From Coturnix japonica (taxonomy: Eukaryota > Chordata > Aves > Galliformes > Phasianidae), in NCBI RefSeq assembly GCF_001577835.2, contig NC_029541.1:1979141-2043140 (forward strand): DNA of 64,000 nucleotides, written 5' to 3'. Position 1 is the first letter of the stretch, and each line of letters opens with the position of its first letter. A program made the position numbers and the translations under genes. This document shows positions 11,498-23,200 of the stretch, one piece after another. The notes beneath the pieces were generated by a model, which worked only from the letters and a program-made list of their open reading frames with translations, made no database searches and was not told the origin of the DNA.

Positions 11498-13520
11498 GTT
11501 TTTAGCCCATTTAAAAGCAGGAGGAGGAGGACACTCAGCATGATATAGGGAATATTCCCCCAGCTCCAAGTGAGTGCTGAGCAAAAATGTGTCTCCAGCA
11601 GGAATTTTAGGGTGGGAAAACAAGAGGATGGGAGCTCAGAGCAAAATAATGCTGGAGTGATTCTGGTTCCCTGCTACAAGGCCAAGCAGACTCCTCTCAA
11701 CCCAGCACATCTTTGTCTTTGCAGCAATGAAGCTAAATGCAATGTCTTCCCTTGTCCCTTCCCCACAGCCTGCAGAACATCACAGCACCTGCACTGCAAG
11801 CAGTGATGCTGATATTGGACCTTTGCTTGTAGCTCTGAGGCTGCTCTGTGCTTCCCCTCTCCCCTCACAGCATCACAGCTCCCTGATAGGAAGCAGCTGC
11901 CCATGGGGTGTTTTTAGGTCACGGTCATTGCTAACCCTGCTGAATGGTGACCAGCAGATGGCAGTGGGACAGTCATTGCAGAACAGCCAGCAGCTCTGAC
12001 CTCACTGCACAGTGATCTATTTAATCACAAGCATCAGATGTAGTTAAGAATCACGTTGTTGCACGGTCTCATTGCAGGTTGAGCTCCTGCCAGCTGCAGG
12101 GGGAAAAACACAGGGGAAGGACAGTGGGGCTGAGCGCTGCCACTGTGGGGATTTGCTTGTTTCAAGGCAGTAAAAGACACTATTGAAAGAAAAAGAAATA
12201 CAATAGTCAAAGCAAGTTTATTTTCACAGAAGAGGGTCTCTGGTGGAGTTTTATTCGTGCTTTTCATCTCACACTGCTTAAAATTCTCTGCATTAACATC
12301 AGTGCAGCGGATGGGGACTGAACTGATTTCATTTGGGACCCGCAGGATGAATCCTCCTCCAGGGGATGCATCTTAAACATGAAGCTGATGTGCTGCCCTG
12401 TTCCCATAGTTGTGCTGCTGTTTTGGTACCTTGTGAGCAATGCTGGGGGTAGAAGCCCTTCCCCTGAGGAGGCAGGAGAAGAGGAAAGCCAGATGTACGG
12501 AGCAGAGGGCTGCATTCCTCTGCTGCTAGATACTCCAGCATCCCCACCCTCCAGCTGTTACCCAGCCCGAGGAAGTCCAGTCCCAGCCTTGCTGAAGCTA
12601 CACCCTATCCCAAGAAGCAGAGGAGCCTTAAATGAGCTGCTTCACTGATGGGAGTCCCATAAGCCCAAGCAGCCAGGTTTGAGTCGCCCCGCGTGTCGCT
12701 TCCAGGGTGAAATTTGAGGGCTCCGATTTGTTACTGCCTCTAAATTCATCTGAGAAGGTGCCCTCGCTTTGCCCTTGCTCCTCAGTGTCTCAGATCTCAC
12801 ACGTTTCCCTGGCACTGAGATGCCAGTGATAATGTCCCGAGACATCCTTCAGTCTTGAGAAACTGGTGCAGCCCTCATCGGGTTACAGTCCCTCTTGTCA
12901 TCTGGATTCTATTTACTCTGGAATGTGGCACAGGGGTTGTCCCACCTGCTTCTCACAAAGGGAAGAAATAACCATTCCCTGTCCCTTGTCAAGTGCCAGA
13001 GCTCTGAAGCAGGCTGTCATCTCCTGCAGATGTCTGATGTCAGTGCCACCTACCTGGCAGGAACAAGAAGGTTTAGGACTTGCTGCCTTTGGCTCATCTC
13101 TCTTTCTCACCTGTCTCATGAGTAAGGATGGAGCATTGGTCTGAACTGCTGGCTTATCCTATGTAAATCCATAGGAGCCCTAATCTCTCCAGCAGGATTT
13201 GCATGTGAGTTGGGTTGCTAGAGATTATCAAATCAGAAAGAACTGCCCCATGGGAAAGCTGGGAACTTATCCAAAACCAGAAAGCACTTCCAGAGGCCAA
13301 CCAGCCCAAATCTGATCAGCTCACAGGGCTTTGAGTCCACAGGCTAAGCCAGCTCATGTCACTGTTTCTCTTAAAATGAGAGATGTGTTTTTCTTTATGT
13401 AGATATTATGTAGTTATTCTCTGGAATAGCACAATCCTGGATGCTGTAGGAGAAGACCCACTGTGTTATTCAACACTGCAATGTGCTGGTTTTGCTCCAG
13501 CCGCTCCTCCGGTGGTACTG
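11498..13520. other. Intergenic, PI16 to let-7 cluster
   Basis: No exon recognised on either strand. It contains a CTCF-like motif at 11951-11967 and otherwise unremarkable moderate-GC sequence. If the let-7 primary transcript continues past the hairpins on the minus strand, its 3' part lies here. Confidence 0.5.
11951..11967 (+). promoter_or_regulatory. Candidate CTCF binding site
   Basis: CCAGCAGATGGCAGTGG fits the CTCF core consensus CCASYAGRKGGCRSY. It lies between the PI16 poly(A) site and the let-7 hairpins, where an insulator between oppositely oriented units would be plausible. Motif match only. Confidence 0.45.
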
Positions 13521-13527
13521 CTGCTCT

Positions 13528-13613
13528 TTAAGGAAGGCAATAGACTGTATAGTTATCACCTGAAATGGGATAGAATCCCTCCCACCAAACTATACAACCT
13601 ACTACCTCACCTC
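13528..13613 (-). ncRNA. let-7j: let-7j microRNA precursor
   Basis: On the minus strand the 22-nt 5p arm lies at 13588-13609, begins TGAGGTAGTAGGTTG and ends TATAGTT. This is the canonical let-7a-type mature sequence that chicken let-7j shares. The 3p arm (CTATACAGTCTATTGCC) is at 13532-13552 and pairs with it. The loop holds a GGAG motif, the known LIN28 recognition element. let-7 microRNAs repress heterochronic and growth genes such as LIN28, HMGA2 and RAS in differentiated cells. let-7k lies about 180 bp upstream in the transcribed direction, so both probably come from one primary transcript. Confidence 0.93.
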
Positions 13614-13733
13614 CACAGAGCAGTGCAGAGGTCTGGTGTGATTCCTTGGCTTTATGGAAGGTCAGGATTTCTTGCACCACCCATCTCCATGCTTTGTGTC
13701 GAAGCAGATGAACTGAAGATCTGACTGTCTCCT

Positions 13734-13810
13734 TAGGAAAGACAGTAGATTGTATAGTTAGCTCAGAGGGAGGATAGGACTCCACAACTATTCAATCTAC
13801 TACCTCAGCC
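13734..13810 (-). ncRNA. let-7k: let-7k microRNA precursor
   Basis: On the minus strand the 22-nt 5p arm at 13786-13807 starts TGAGGTAGTAGATTG and ends AATAGTT. The A at position 12 and the A at position 16 distinguish let-7k from let-7a. The 3p arm (CTATACAATCTACTGTC) is at 13736-13757. The terminal loop contains GGAG, so LIN28 control is expected. It is upstream of let-7j in the same orientation. The seed GAGGTAG is identical, so targets overlap those of the rest of the family. Confidence 0.93.
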
Positions 13811-15820
13811 TCAAGGACAGCTTGGGACCATTGCCATCTAGTGCAACAAGATGATCCTTATCCAGGTACTGACTCTGATAGCTCAGTGGCTCCTGTGAAG
13901 AGAAATGCATAGAAATCCATCAGGCTTCATGCTGCTAAAAGAAGCAAGTCTCATGCTCAGCCTTGTCGGGGAGCTCCCTTTCCTCCTTATACCTCCTTCA
14001 GTCCACTTGGACTGTAATTTATCCTTGGCAATCATGCTGGCTGTGAACCTCATGCACCCAAGGGCTTATGGAAGCAGCAGCTCTGCAGATAGAGCCTACA
14101 ACCACGCACACAGCAAGCACAGCCTTCCTGAAGCTGCAGCAACACCAAATAATATACAGGCAAGCTGACCTCACCTCTTGAACACACAGCATATCTAGAA
14201 CAAACCTGCCAGACTAGATAAGATAATCCATCAATTTAGCTGTTATGCACTCCAGGGAACTGAGCAGATTAGAAATAACTGCGTACAAGGAAGCTTTTAG
14301 GCTGCACATGTAATGGTATTGAGTATATCAAGGCAGATCTCATTTCCCAAACAAATGAGAGCAACATGCAGGTCCTTTAATGCTATAGCACAGCCAGGTA
14401 CTATTAGCGTGGAGCAGAGACAGGCTGGCTTCCCCCCAAGCCCTTGGCTCACCTTCTGAGGCTTTTTCATTCTCTCTACACCTAACTACAGATGCAAGGT
14501 ATTACGCTGGCGGTTTCAAAGATGCTTGAGGTTCTCTTGCAATGAGAAAGATTTCCCCTTGAAGATTAAAGCAGGATCTAAGGAAAAGGGAACCACCAGC
14601 AGCACAGCAAAGACCCAAAGGGCTTCCCAAAAGAACTCAGCACTGGGAAGCTGGAGGGGTCCCATCTGCCCATGGCTGGATGGGAGATGCAGGAGCTAAG
14701 GGACAGAGCAAGCCTATTGAATTGCATTTCCAAGGCAAACAGCAGGCACAGTGCATGAGTGAGATACCCAAAGCTCTGGTCAGCTGTTGCAAATAGGGTC
14801 CCTAAGGTGAGAGCTTAAGATGGGCAGGAAAATGAATATCTCTGCATCGAGGCTTGGAAAGTGCCCATGTTCCTTCGCCAAGCTGTCCAGAAGTCCTTCT
14901 CAACTAGCAGGCAGCACAGCACAGTTAATTCTTTTAATTTCCTTTGACAAACTCAGCCTTGGGATGACCCACTGTGCCAGGCCATCTGGCCCAGGCCTCT
15001 CCCTGCATGATATCATATAAACAGTGTCAGAAAATCAGCGTTGCAGGACTGATTCCTATAGCATCAAAGCACCCAACTCATCCACGGTGCCAAGTGCTTT
15101 GAATCCCAAACTGCCTTCTGATGGGAAATAAGATCCTTCCTGTTTTATTGGCTTAGCAAATGATGCACGGAGGTTAAACCTCCCTCCTTAATGCTTAATG
15201 CAACAGCCAGAGCTGGTCTAAAGATGGAGAAAGAAGCAGTGATGTGACCAAACCTGCCAGAGATCAACAGGATGAGTCCATAGGAAAGATGGCTGTGGGA
15301 CCAGCCCAGCAGGTCCTGGGCACCTTCCCACCATGATGGCTTTCAGGCATAAAAACCTTCCAGCACTCTGAGCCACTCCATTTATGAGTGCCTAAATACA
15401 AAACTGCTCTGCAAAAATCAAACAGCCATAAGGATCTACAGGGATCAGAAACCTAGGAGACATCTCATGGCGGACCCACAACTGTCAGTGGGTCTGAAGG
15501 CCGAGGAGGCCCAGCAGAGCCTCTGCTTTTTAAATCATGGTGGTACAGAGCTTGGGAAAAGAGCTGGAATAGCTTTGAGGAGCTGATCTGGCTTATTAAG
15601 GAGAACTGAATGAAATGGTGGAGGAGGGAGGGGGGGGGGAGGAAACCATGCAACAACAAGGTCGCTCCGTTCAAAGCAGGCGCAGCTTTCAGCCTTTGTA
15701 TAGCAGCAGAGCTGAGCTCGGTGCCAAAATGTGCTGGGCACAAGCAGGACTTCCCAAAGGGAAATGCTGAGTCTCTGAGAGCCCTTTCAGCCCCATAAAG
15801 CCACAGCAGGACAAGGCAGA
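13811..15820. other. Intergenic, upstream of let-7 on the minus strand
   Basis: No coding exon or other hairpin I can name. If the let-7 primary transcript starts at one of the GC-rich islands farther right, this is part of its body or an intron. I looked for miR-100/99 and miR-125 mature sequences, frequent let-7 companions, and did not find them. Confidence 0.45.
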
Positions 15821-15935
15821 GAGATGCAGGGGAGCACCGAGCTGCCCGCAGCCGCTGCCGGCTCACACAAAATGGCTGCCCGACGGCCATTTTGTCGCCG
15901 TGGCTTTGCCGGTGGGGAAGGCCGTAGTGAGATCG
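15820..15935. promoter_or_regulatory. Small GC-rich island with inverted YY1-like motif
   Basis: CpG-rich patch in an otherwise CpG-poor stretch. ACAAAATGGC at 15867-15876 and its exact reverse complement GCCATTTTGT at 15886-15895 form an inverted repeat with a 9-bp spacer. AAAATGGC is the core of YY1 sites found at many CpG-island promoters. The same ten-base inverted pair recurs at 18331-18356. It could be a promoter or proximal enhancer of the minus-strand let-7 transcript. Confidence 0.45.
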
Positions 15936-15965
15936 AGTGGGGAAATGAAAAGCAAATGGATAAAA

Positions 15966-16010
15966 AATAGGGAAAAAAAAAAAAGAAGAAAAAGAGAAAG
16001 AAAAGAAGTT
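15966..16010. repeat. Polypurine tract
   Basis: An almost pure A/G run with a 12-A core. Similar tracts recur at about 17404-17438, 23719-23765 and 28320-28390, with pyrimidine counterparts at 18178-18225 and 26120-26175. Confidence 0.8.
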
Positions 16011-16604
16011 GGGAAAGTTTTTAGGAGCTCCTGATGGGTGCAGTGGTGCTGTGTGCTGGGAAAGCAAAGTGGAGCTGAGTGTGAAGATGCCAAAGAGTTA
16101 AAACTAGAGGCACTGCAAAGAGGCAAAAGGGGAGATGGGCACCGAAATTGGGGAAGTTCAACCCAAAAACAGCCCCACGTCTCAGCAGTGATTTCCTCCG
16201 TGTGCTGTAATGTCAGCAGATCTCCACTTGTTTATATTAAACACTGAAACAATTAACAGGTATCCTGACGAATTCCTGCTCATCTGTAGGGGTTGTCTCG
16301 AGTCCTGTTGGATGTTTGTAAACCTCTCGATCCACATTAATCAATGTGGTGTTTTTACCTACAGTACTTGCATCTGTAATGTGCTCCTAATGCTGTTTAT
16401 CCTTGATTAACCCTTCATAAACCCATTATTAAAGGTGACCACAAACCCTGGTCGATCAGCGTATCGCACTTTCCTGAAGGTAAAAATAAACATCCCAGAT
16501 GTTTTTGTTACAAAATGCTGTTGACGTTTCATAATTCCTTCAGAAGAGTAAAAATCAAAGAGAAAACAGGAAAAGAAAAGAATTACTTTGAACTGCTCTG
16601 GGTT

Positions 16605-16930
16605 CGATTCTATAGGATAGTGCAATTCGATAAGATAACATGATGCTAAGGGAGAACACAGTGCTATAGGATAACAGAATTGTATAGGAAAACTGAATGC
16701 TATAGGATGACGGAATTCTATAGGATAATGCAATGCTACAGGATGACACAATGCTATAGGACAACAGAATTCAATAGGATGATGGAATTCTATAGGATAA
16801 TGCAATGCTACAGGATGACACAATGTTATAGGGCAACAGAATTCTATAGGAAAATGGAATGCTATAGGATGACAGAATTCTATAGGAAAATGCTATGCTA
16901 TAGGATGACGCAGTGCAATAGGACAACACA
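16605..16930 (+). repeat. 18-bp minisatellite
   Basis: About 18 copies of an 18-bp unit resembling GAATTCTATAGGATAATG, with alternating forms ending GATGACA or GAAAATG. Because 18 is divisible by three, the array is open in several frames on both strands, giving spurious repeat peptides such as CYRMTEFYR. The core ATAGGA with flanking GAATTC is conserved; neighbouring copies differ by a few bases. Confidence 0.9.
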
Positions 16931-18177
16931 AAGATCTACGCAGAGAACATCCTGCAGTATTCAGTGGGACTCTTCCATTATTTCTGCTCTCCTTCAGTTC
17001 AAAACCTGTTTGCAAAAGGGCTCATGTCTACCCCTAACATATATTTGGACCAGAACATGGAATTTGCGACGCAATCCCGGCGCCCACCGATGCACCCCAA
17101 TTCCAAGACGACCATTTCCACCACAATCATTCTTCTATAAGAAAGCCAAGCAGATACGGAGGCAAATACCTTTCTATGCAAGGACAGCGATCCCCCTGCT
17201 CCTGTTTTTTGCTCCCAGCATCTCTCCAAACGTCCAGCAACCCTTCCAGCAGAGGTGAGACCACCCTAATGCTGACCCACAGCAGAGCTGATCCCCGTTA
17301 TATCACCAGAAATCCATTCCTTTCTGCCATCCTGGGAGCAAAGAAAGAGCCGCGACTGCGAACTGTGAAGCCATCCCAGCAACTGAAGGAAATGCAGAAT
17401 CACTTAAAAAAAAAAAAAGAAAGGAAAAAAAAAAAAGGCTTTTATTTGGCGCATGTTCTGGTGGGGTTGGGTTGGTTGTTTTTTTTTGCCATCCCTCTGC
17501 GTAATGTTGTATGGAAACGCCACCAAGTTCATTGCAACTTTTTAAGGCACATTGCTGGCCGGGGTTTGTTGTGTTGTAGGATATGCATCCTTGTAGTAAA
17601 TAGTTTTGCTATCAAAGCACTGCACGGTCCCGGTAAGGAAGGAGAGTGCTTAAAAAGCCAGGAGCAGCTGAATCTTTTAGTATTTAAATGAAGATTTTTT
17701 TTATTCCCGAGATGAAAAACTTCTCAAGCAATAAACAAAACGAACCCAAACCCCCTAAATAATAATAACAACACACTCAGGATCCCATTAACTAAAGCCA
17801 AATCTGCAAGAAGGTCACATAGCCACCAAAAACGAAAGGACACACAACAGGTTAAACTGCTACCGTCCGGCGCTGACCGGCTCTAATCATACCAAGCCGA
17901 TGTGTAAAACCATCCGCCCGTCCAAAAACAAATTAGACAACAGTTCTCGCTGGTACTTTCTGAATGCACAAGGAAGGAGGGCTGTGTTACTGAATGCAGC
18001 CAACAAACCTTTCCGTCCGGCTGTAACCGTGCAGCCCCGCGGCTCAGCGTGCACCCAGCAGCCTTACCCTGCTCACAACAAAAGCTCGCTTTGGCAATTC
18101 CAGGCATTTTCAATGCTCAAACATATGCCAAAACTGCCCACTCTCTGTCTCTGACTTTGGTCTCCTTCCAAAAGGTC

Positions 18178-18225
18178 CTTTTTTTTTTTTTCCTCTCTCT
18201 CTCTCTTTTTTTTTTCCCTCCCACA
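18178..18225 (+). repeat. Polypyrimidine tract
   Basis: T-runs joined by TCTCTCTC, immediately left of the GC-rich patch with YY1-like motifs at 18230-18360. Confidence 0.8.
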
Positions 18226-18227
18226 GC

Positions 18228-18360
18228 CGGTGCCACGTCGAGACGGGAGAGTTGGGCTCCAACATGGCCGCAGCCTCCTCCAAGAAAGAGCCAAGTCCCG
18301 GCGTCCTCGCTTCCCCCTTCCAGGCTGAAAACAAAATGGCCATGCAGCCATTTTGTTCAC
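18228..18360. promoter_or_regulatory. GC-rich patch with three YY1-like motifs
   Basis: Contains ACATGGCCGC at 18262-18271 and an inverted pair ACAAAATGGC (18331-18340) and GCCATTTTGT (18347-18356) with a 6-bp spacer. The flanks extend the arms to 11 bp. The motif content resembles a YY1-type CpG promoter. No gene start is visible on either strand, so it may serve a non-coding transcript such as pri-let-7. Confidence 0.4.
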
Positions 18361-18807
18361 TGGAGATGGGAGGGAAGAAAGGGAAGGGAGGGGAAAAGGG
18401 AGGGTTGGATGCAATGGGAACGGAACAGCTTGGCAGAGATGCCCGGTTCTGTCCTCCCTGCCTCTTGCTTTGGCTTGAGTGGCCACATATGGGACTGTGG
18501 GTCAGGGTTTCAAGCACACGTGAGCTGGTTGAGGTCCTGGAAGGGGTTACGTGTCATTGCCAGGTCCTGGCAGCACCTCCATGACCAGCTCCGTGGGGTT
18601 GTTCTCTGTGAATTGGGAGCAGGGCAGGAGAATGGAAACCAACCTGGTAACATCCAACTCCTGTACTTTCATGGGAAGGAAATGGTGTGAATAACACCCT
18701 CAGGAGAGTGTGGGGAGGGGGAGAAGAACCCAGGGCAGCCAGCGAGGCCTTTGGGATACAGGTTCCCCAATGGTTGGATATGAAGAATGAACCATCTGCT
18801 TTCCCTT

Positions 18808-18885
18808 CCAAACCAAACCAAACCAAACCAAACCAAACCAAACCAAACCAAACCAAACCAAACCAAACCAAACCAAACCAAACCA
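18808..18885 (+). repeat. (AACCA)n pentanucleotide microsatellite
   Basis: Fifteen uninterrupted AACCA units. The lack of any variant implies recent expansion and likely length polymorphism. Confidence 0.95.
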
Positions 18886-20211
18886 CATAAGCCATCTTTG
18901 ATATTCCTGAGCAGTGTGTGAGCATCACCTGTACCCTGCCCATCGTCCACAATGTAGGTGAGGTCTCTTTGTGACTAAAACCAGCCAAACCAAGGCTGCT
19001 CAGACTTCTCATAACTGCTGTTTCTCACTATATCCCCAACTTCCTGCAGATGATCCTAAGATCTCCAGGTGAAAATGGCTGTGGATGCATTACTTCTTAA
19101 GTTGAGCATCATCTGTCAGCATTTGTCCCGACTTTCCATGCAGGCTTGGTGGGCAGCTGTGAGATCTCCTTCAAGGGTGAGTTTGTGCTATTTGTGCCAA
19201 CAAAGTTTGGTAACTTTGGAGGTATTTGAGAGATCCAAGTCTTGTTTGTTTCAGTGGGGTTTGGGACAGCAAAGCCTACTGATGAGGGGACGTCCTCATG
19301 GCCTCCAATCTGCAGCCTGCACTGGTGGTAGACCAGATAATAATTACCAAATGCAGGAGCTGGTGGTCATCCTTCAGTGTGAGTCTACTTTCTGCCAAGG
19401 ATCGTTGTTTGATGGTAGTTAGAACAAAGGATGCTTTTTGGCTTTGGATCAGAGATGGATGGGGAGAAAAAAAGACTGCCAAATTCTGTTTGAGATGAGG
19501 GCTCTTCAGACAGGGTCTGTGATGCTGCCAGGGGTCTTGCAAGCCAAAGTCCTTGTGCTTTAGCTCTGGATTTGTTCTTACCATGTTGTACAGCTGTGGC
19601 AGTCAGCTGCTCATCATCATGTGTTTGTGTCTTTGGACTTCCTCAGTATCAAAGCGTTCCCTCTGGCTGTTTACTGGAGTCTCTTCAGGTCTTCTCCTTC
19701 TGGTTATTCCCTCCATGTGAGCCCATACAAATGTAGCCCCACTGCCTTATTGCAGATGCTCCTCCTCCCCACACTGACCATTTGGCTCCTGGCTCATAAA
19801 TTTTAGAGGGGATGAAAATGTGAGTAAGAAGCAAAGGAATTTTCTTCCTTTGATGCTGAGAAAAACTTTCCTTTTGAACAGGGAGGAAGGGTGTCAGCTT
19901 TATTCCTTAGTTGATGCAGGCACATGGGTGAACCCAAATGTTCCTCTGTATATTTGTGGGCTGATTCTTTTCTTCTTCAGGCTCATCCAGTGGCACTGCT
20001 CCCCATATCCCCTTCTCAGAAGTCTTTAGGACTCCTCCTCTGTTTTTGTCTATGGGGGAATGGTGTACAACAGCAAAAAGATTTGGGAAGAAAAACACCA
20101 GACTTAACACAACTGCATTGCTGAGTTCCTGCATCTAGTCTTACTGAGTCACTTTGCCTTTGTTTTTGCTCCTCTGGGAGACAGATACTCCCTACCTGGG
20201 ATGGTGGGAAG

Positions 20212-20237
20212 GTTAATTAGTTAATCTGTTAATTAAC
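20212..20237. promoter_or_regulatory. HNF1/homeodomain-like inverted repeat
   Basis: GTTAATTA at 20212-20219 is repeated in reverse complement as TAATTAAC at 20230-20237, with another GTTAAT between. HNF1 binds GTTAATNATTAAC, and these half-sites match it. The block is strikingly AT-rich relative to its surroundings. Confidence 0.35.
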
Positions 20238-23200
20238 TGAACAGTATTTTGAACAACGTATTTGCTTGAGGCAATAGATTTCATGAAGGTCTGACACTGG
20301 CTTTGGATGGATGGGCTCCTGGTTCTTATCAGCCACTTCCTCCTCTACCAGAGAGACAAGAGCTGAACTTACCGGCATTGCTCAAACTGATGCTAGAGCT
20401 CACCTGAAACACAAATCAGCAGAGTCCCACATCTCTGCTTCATTTTCCACATCTCTGGGACTCATTAGATACTGAATTTGAAGCTGTTGCTGCAAGTGAT
20501 TCCATAAGCCAAATTAGTTTCGATGTTGGTCAGTCCTGAGCTCATCCAGAGATCACTTCCCATAGGGAAGGCTGTAACCTGGTTCTGTTGGTGTTACAGA
20601 GGTTGTTTGCCCACATTTTCTATAGTTCATGACAAAACTTCCCCTGTTCCAACTCCGAAACCATACATATTCCTAATTGCAGCCAAGTTTGACCACAGAT
20701 ACCATAACACAGATCAATCTCTTTCCTCTTTGTTGATGCAAAAATGCCTCGGAGAGATAATAGCAGTAAGTCTTTGCTGACTGATGGCACTGTGTTGGCT
20801 CTGAGCAGTCCGTGGGTTGGCCATCCTCCACTGCCATTTCCTAAAAGCAGCATTTTTCTGCTTGTTTATCTTCCCCAGCCTTGTATGCAGCCATTGCCCA
20901 AAAGCCCCTCTCTGTCCAGAGAACAGGATTTACTGCTTCTGTTTCAGCAGTGGCAGAGCACAGAACAACGGAGGCCCTATGCAAACATGAGCTGCTGTTT
21001 TCTTTTGCTTTCCATTTATTCTTTAGTGGTAAATCACAGCACTCGAAAGCAAACAAAAATCAGAGGATCTAGGACCCAAAGTGCTGCCTTGAGCCACGCA
21101 ACAGGGGATGATGACAAGTTGCATTGAGAAGCTAAGCAACAAATGGCCCTTGAAAGCAAAGATGTTTTCATCTCTGATGCGTGGCTCAGATTGTTTCTGG
21201 CTGGGTTTTGGCTCTCTGTGAACAAGGCAGAAGCTTTGTGCCTGGATTGCTTAGCACACACAAGAGATCTGGGCTGAGTGTGTGCTTTGCTTTGGGTAAG
21301 GACCGTCTTTATCTTCTATGTATGGATGACAATGAGTATGGTAGATCCCTCAAGATGCCCCAGTGACAAAATGTGACACAAGCAAGAGCTTGTTGATATT
21401 GTTTGAGTATAAAGGACACCAGGGCTGGGAATGGTCGCTGTTAGATTTTGTCTTGACTGTGCCACCAAGCCTGACCCTTCCAGAGACCCTAAAGAACCAT
21501 TGCATTACAACAACAGATTGATCCACGTGCTAGCTCCTTCTTTGACCTCATTTCAGCCCAGGCTGACATCTGGCCCTGTGTTTTCAAGCCAATGCAGGGC
21601 TGACACAAGTTTTTGCATAGTTGGGCAAGGTTGCCAAGGGAAAGAAGGTGGAATGACTCCTCAGGAAGCAGCATCAGCACCTATTGACTTTAACCAGAGT
21701 TTCTACAGAGCAAGACTGAAAGCTTGGTCCCTTCCACGACCAAGTGAGACAGCATAATGAGCCGTGTTGTTGGGCTGCATGGAGCAGCCATGGCAGGCAC
21801 AGATAAAAGCAGTGCCTGAGAGGCATCTGCCTGCAGTGGGGTGTGCGCTGCTAATGCGCAGGGATGAACAGATGGGTTGATTACACAGGGAGAAATGGAC
21901 ACTAATCATATCCAGATTCACCAGCTGCAGGATTTCCTCCTGAGCCCTGAAAGACAGGAAGCCCTTACCTGCTTCTTTATCCTGTCTCTGTTCATTAGGC
22001 CCTTCCCCCAGCCTGGGAACCACGTCTGGGTTAATTCCCTGCACCCAGACCGCAGAGCTGACATCTAGATGGGAACATCCCACAGCAGCTCCAGCCCAGG
22101 GGCCATCCTGACTTTCAGCTCTGGCACAGCCTGGCTCATGTTTTCCTGCTTGGGGAACCCACTGCAAGACTCCTCCTGCCTTCAGTTGCCTCTCTGAACA
22201 GTGGGGAAGAATTTGGAGCCAATGAGAGCATGTTGTGCACCAAAGGCTGCATTGGGGATCAATGCATTGTCCACCACCATGTCCTGCACTGAGATGCAGC
22301 CACTTCTGATTTAACATCCAGTTTGTGTTTGGCACACACCCAGTGAAGCCAGGGAATAAAGAAGGATTTTGCAGGCTTAAAACATCAGAGACAACCCTCT
22401 GGCAGGCTGCACGATGATTCACTGGGCTGAACTGGGAGGTGATGTTGGAGAACTGAACTGCATTCTTGTTTCTGGGAGACTGAAACATCTCGAGTGGTCG
22501 GGTTTTATAGCCTGAAAGGAGCAGAAACCTCCCATCCTCTCTTATCTGTGTCTCTGTGCATCCACCCCAGCTCTCTTCAGTTACAGTCAGCTGCTCCCAA
22601 AGCAGAGTGGCTGCAGGGATGGACCGAGGTGATCCCCTATGGGGGAGTCTGAGCCCCATCCTCATCCACAAACAGGGCCCTGGGAGCAGCTGCATGGCAA
22701 TTCAAGCTGTTGGTCACGCTGGTAGCTGCATTGACAGTCTCCATATGAGAAATAAGCTTGAAAAATGCTACAACTCATGCCATGAGGCTCTGGGGGACCC
22801 TTTCTCCTTGCATGCTGAGGGTGCCTCTGTTCCTAGCCCTAGTCTTGTGCTGTCAGACTCAGTGTGTGGCAGCTCCCACACCATCCCTGGATGCCATGGG
22901 ATGCCACGTGCTGCCCCTGCGAGCTGGTGCATGGATCTGAGCAAGCCAAGGCCAATGGAGAGGAGAACCACTCCCTGCATTCTTGGTGTAATTCCCAGAA
23001 CCTTCCTGGCTCAGCCAAAGCTGCTTCAGGTCCCCATGCCTGGCACTGAAACATCAGCACAGCCGTCCTATGAGTTCAAATCACACCCCAGGATGCTGAC
23101 TGAGCAGTCAACCACATTAAATGGAGCTGTAACAACCCTGCAGACTCCTCCAGGCAGGAGGAAGAGGAGGAAGAGCAGCATTTGGCACAGCCTTGAAGGT

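Noticed and set aside
16407-17258. Repeat peptides on both strands
   Set aside because: They are translations of the 18-bp minisatellite and its flanks, with no gene structure.
21703-22695. 330-aa minus-strand open frame
   Set aside because: No domain, signal peptide, transmembrane pattern or homology that I recognise, and no splice or promoter context.
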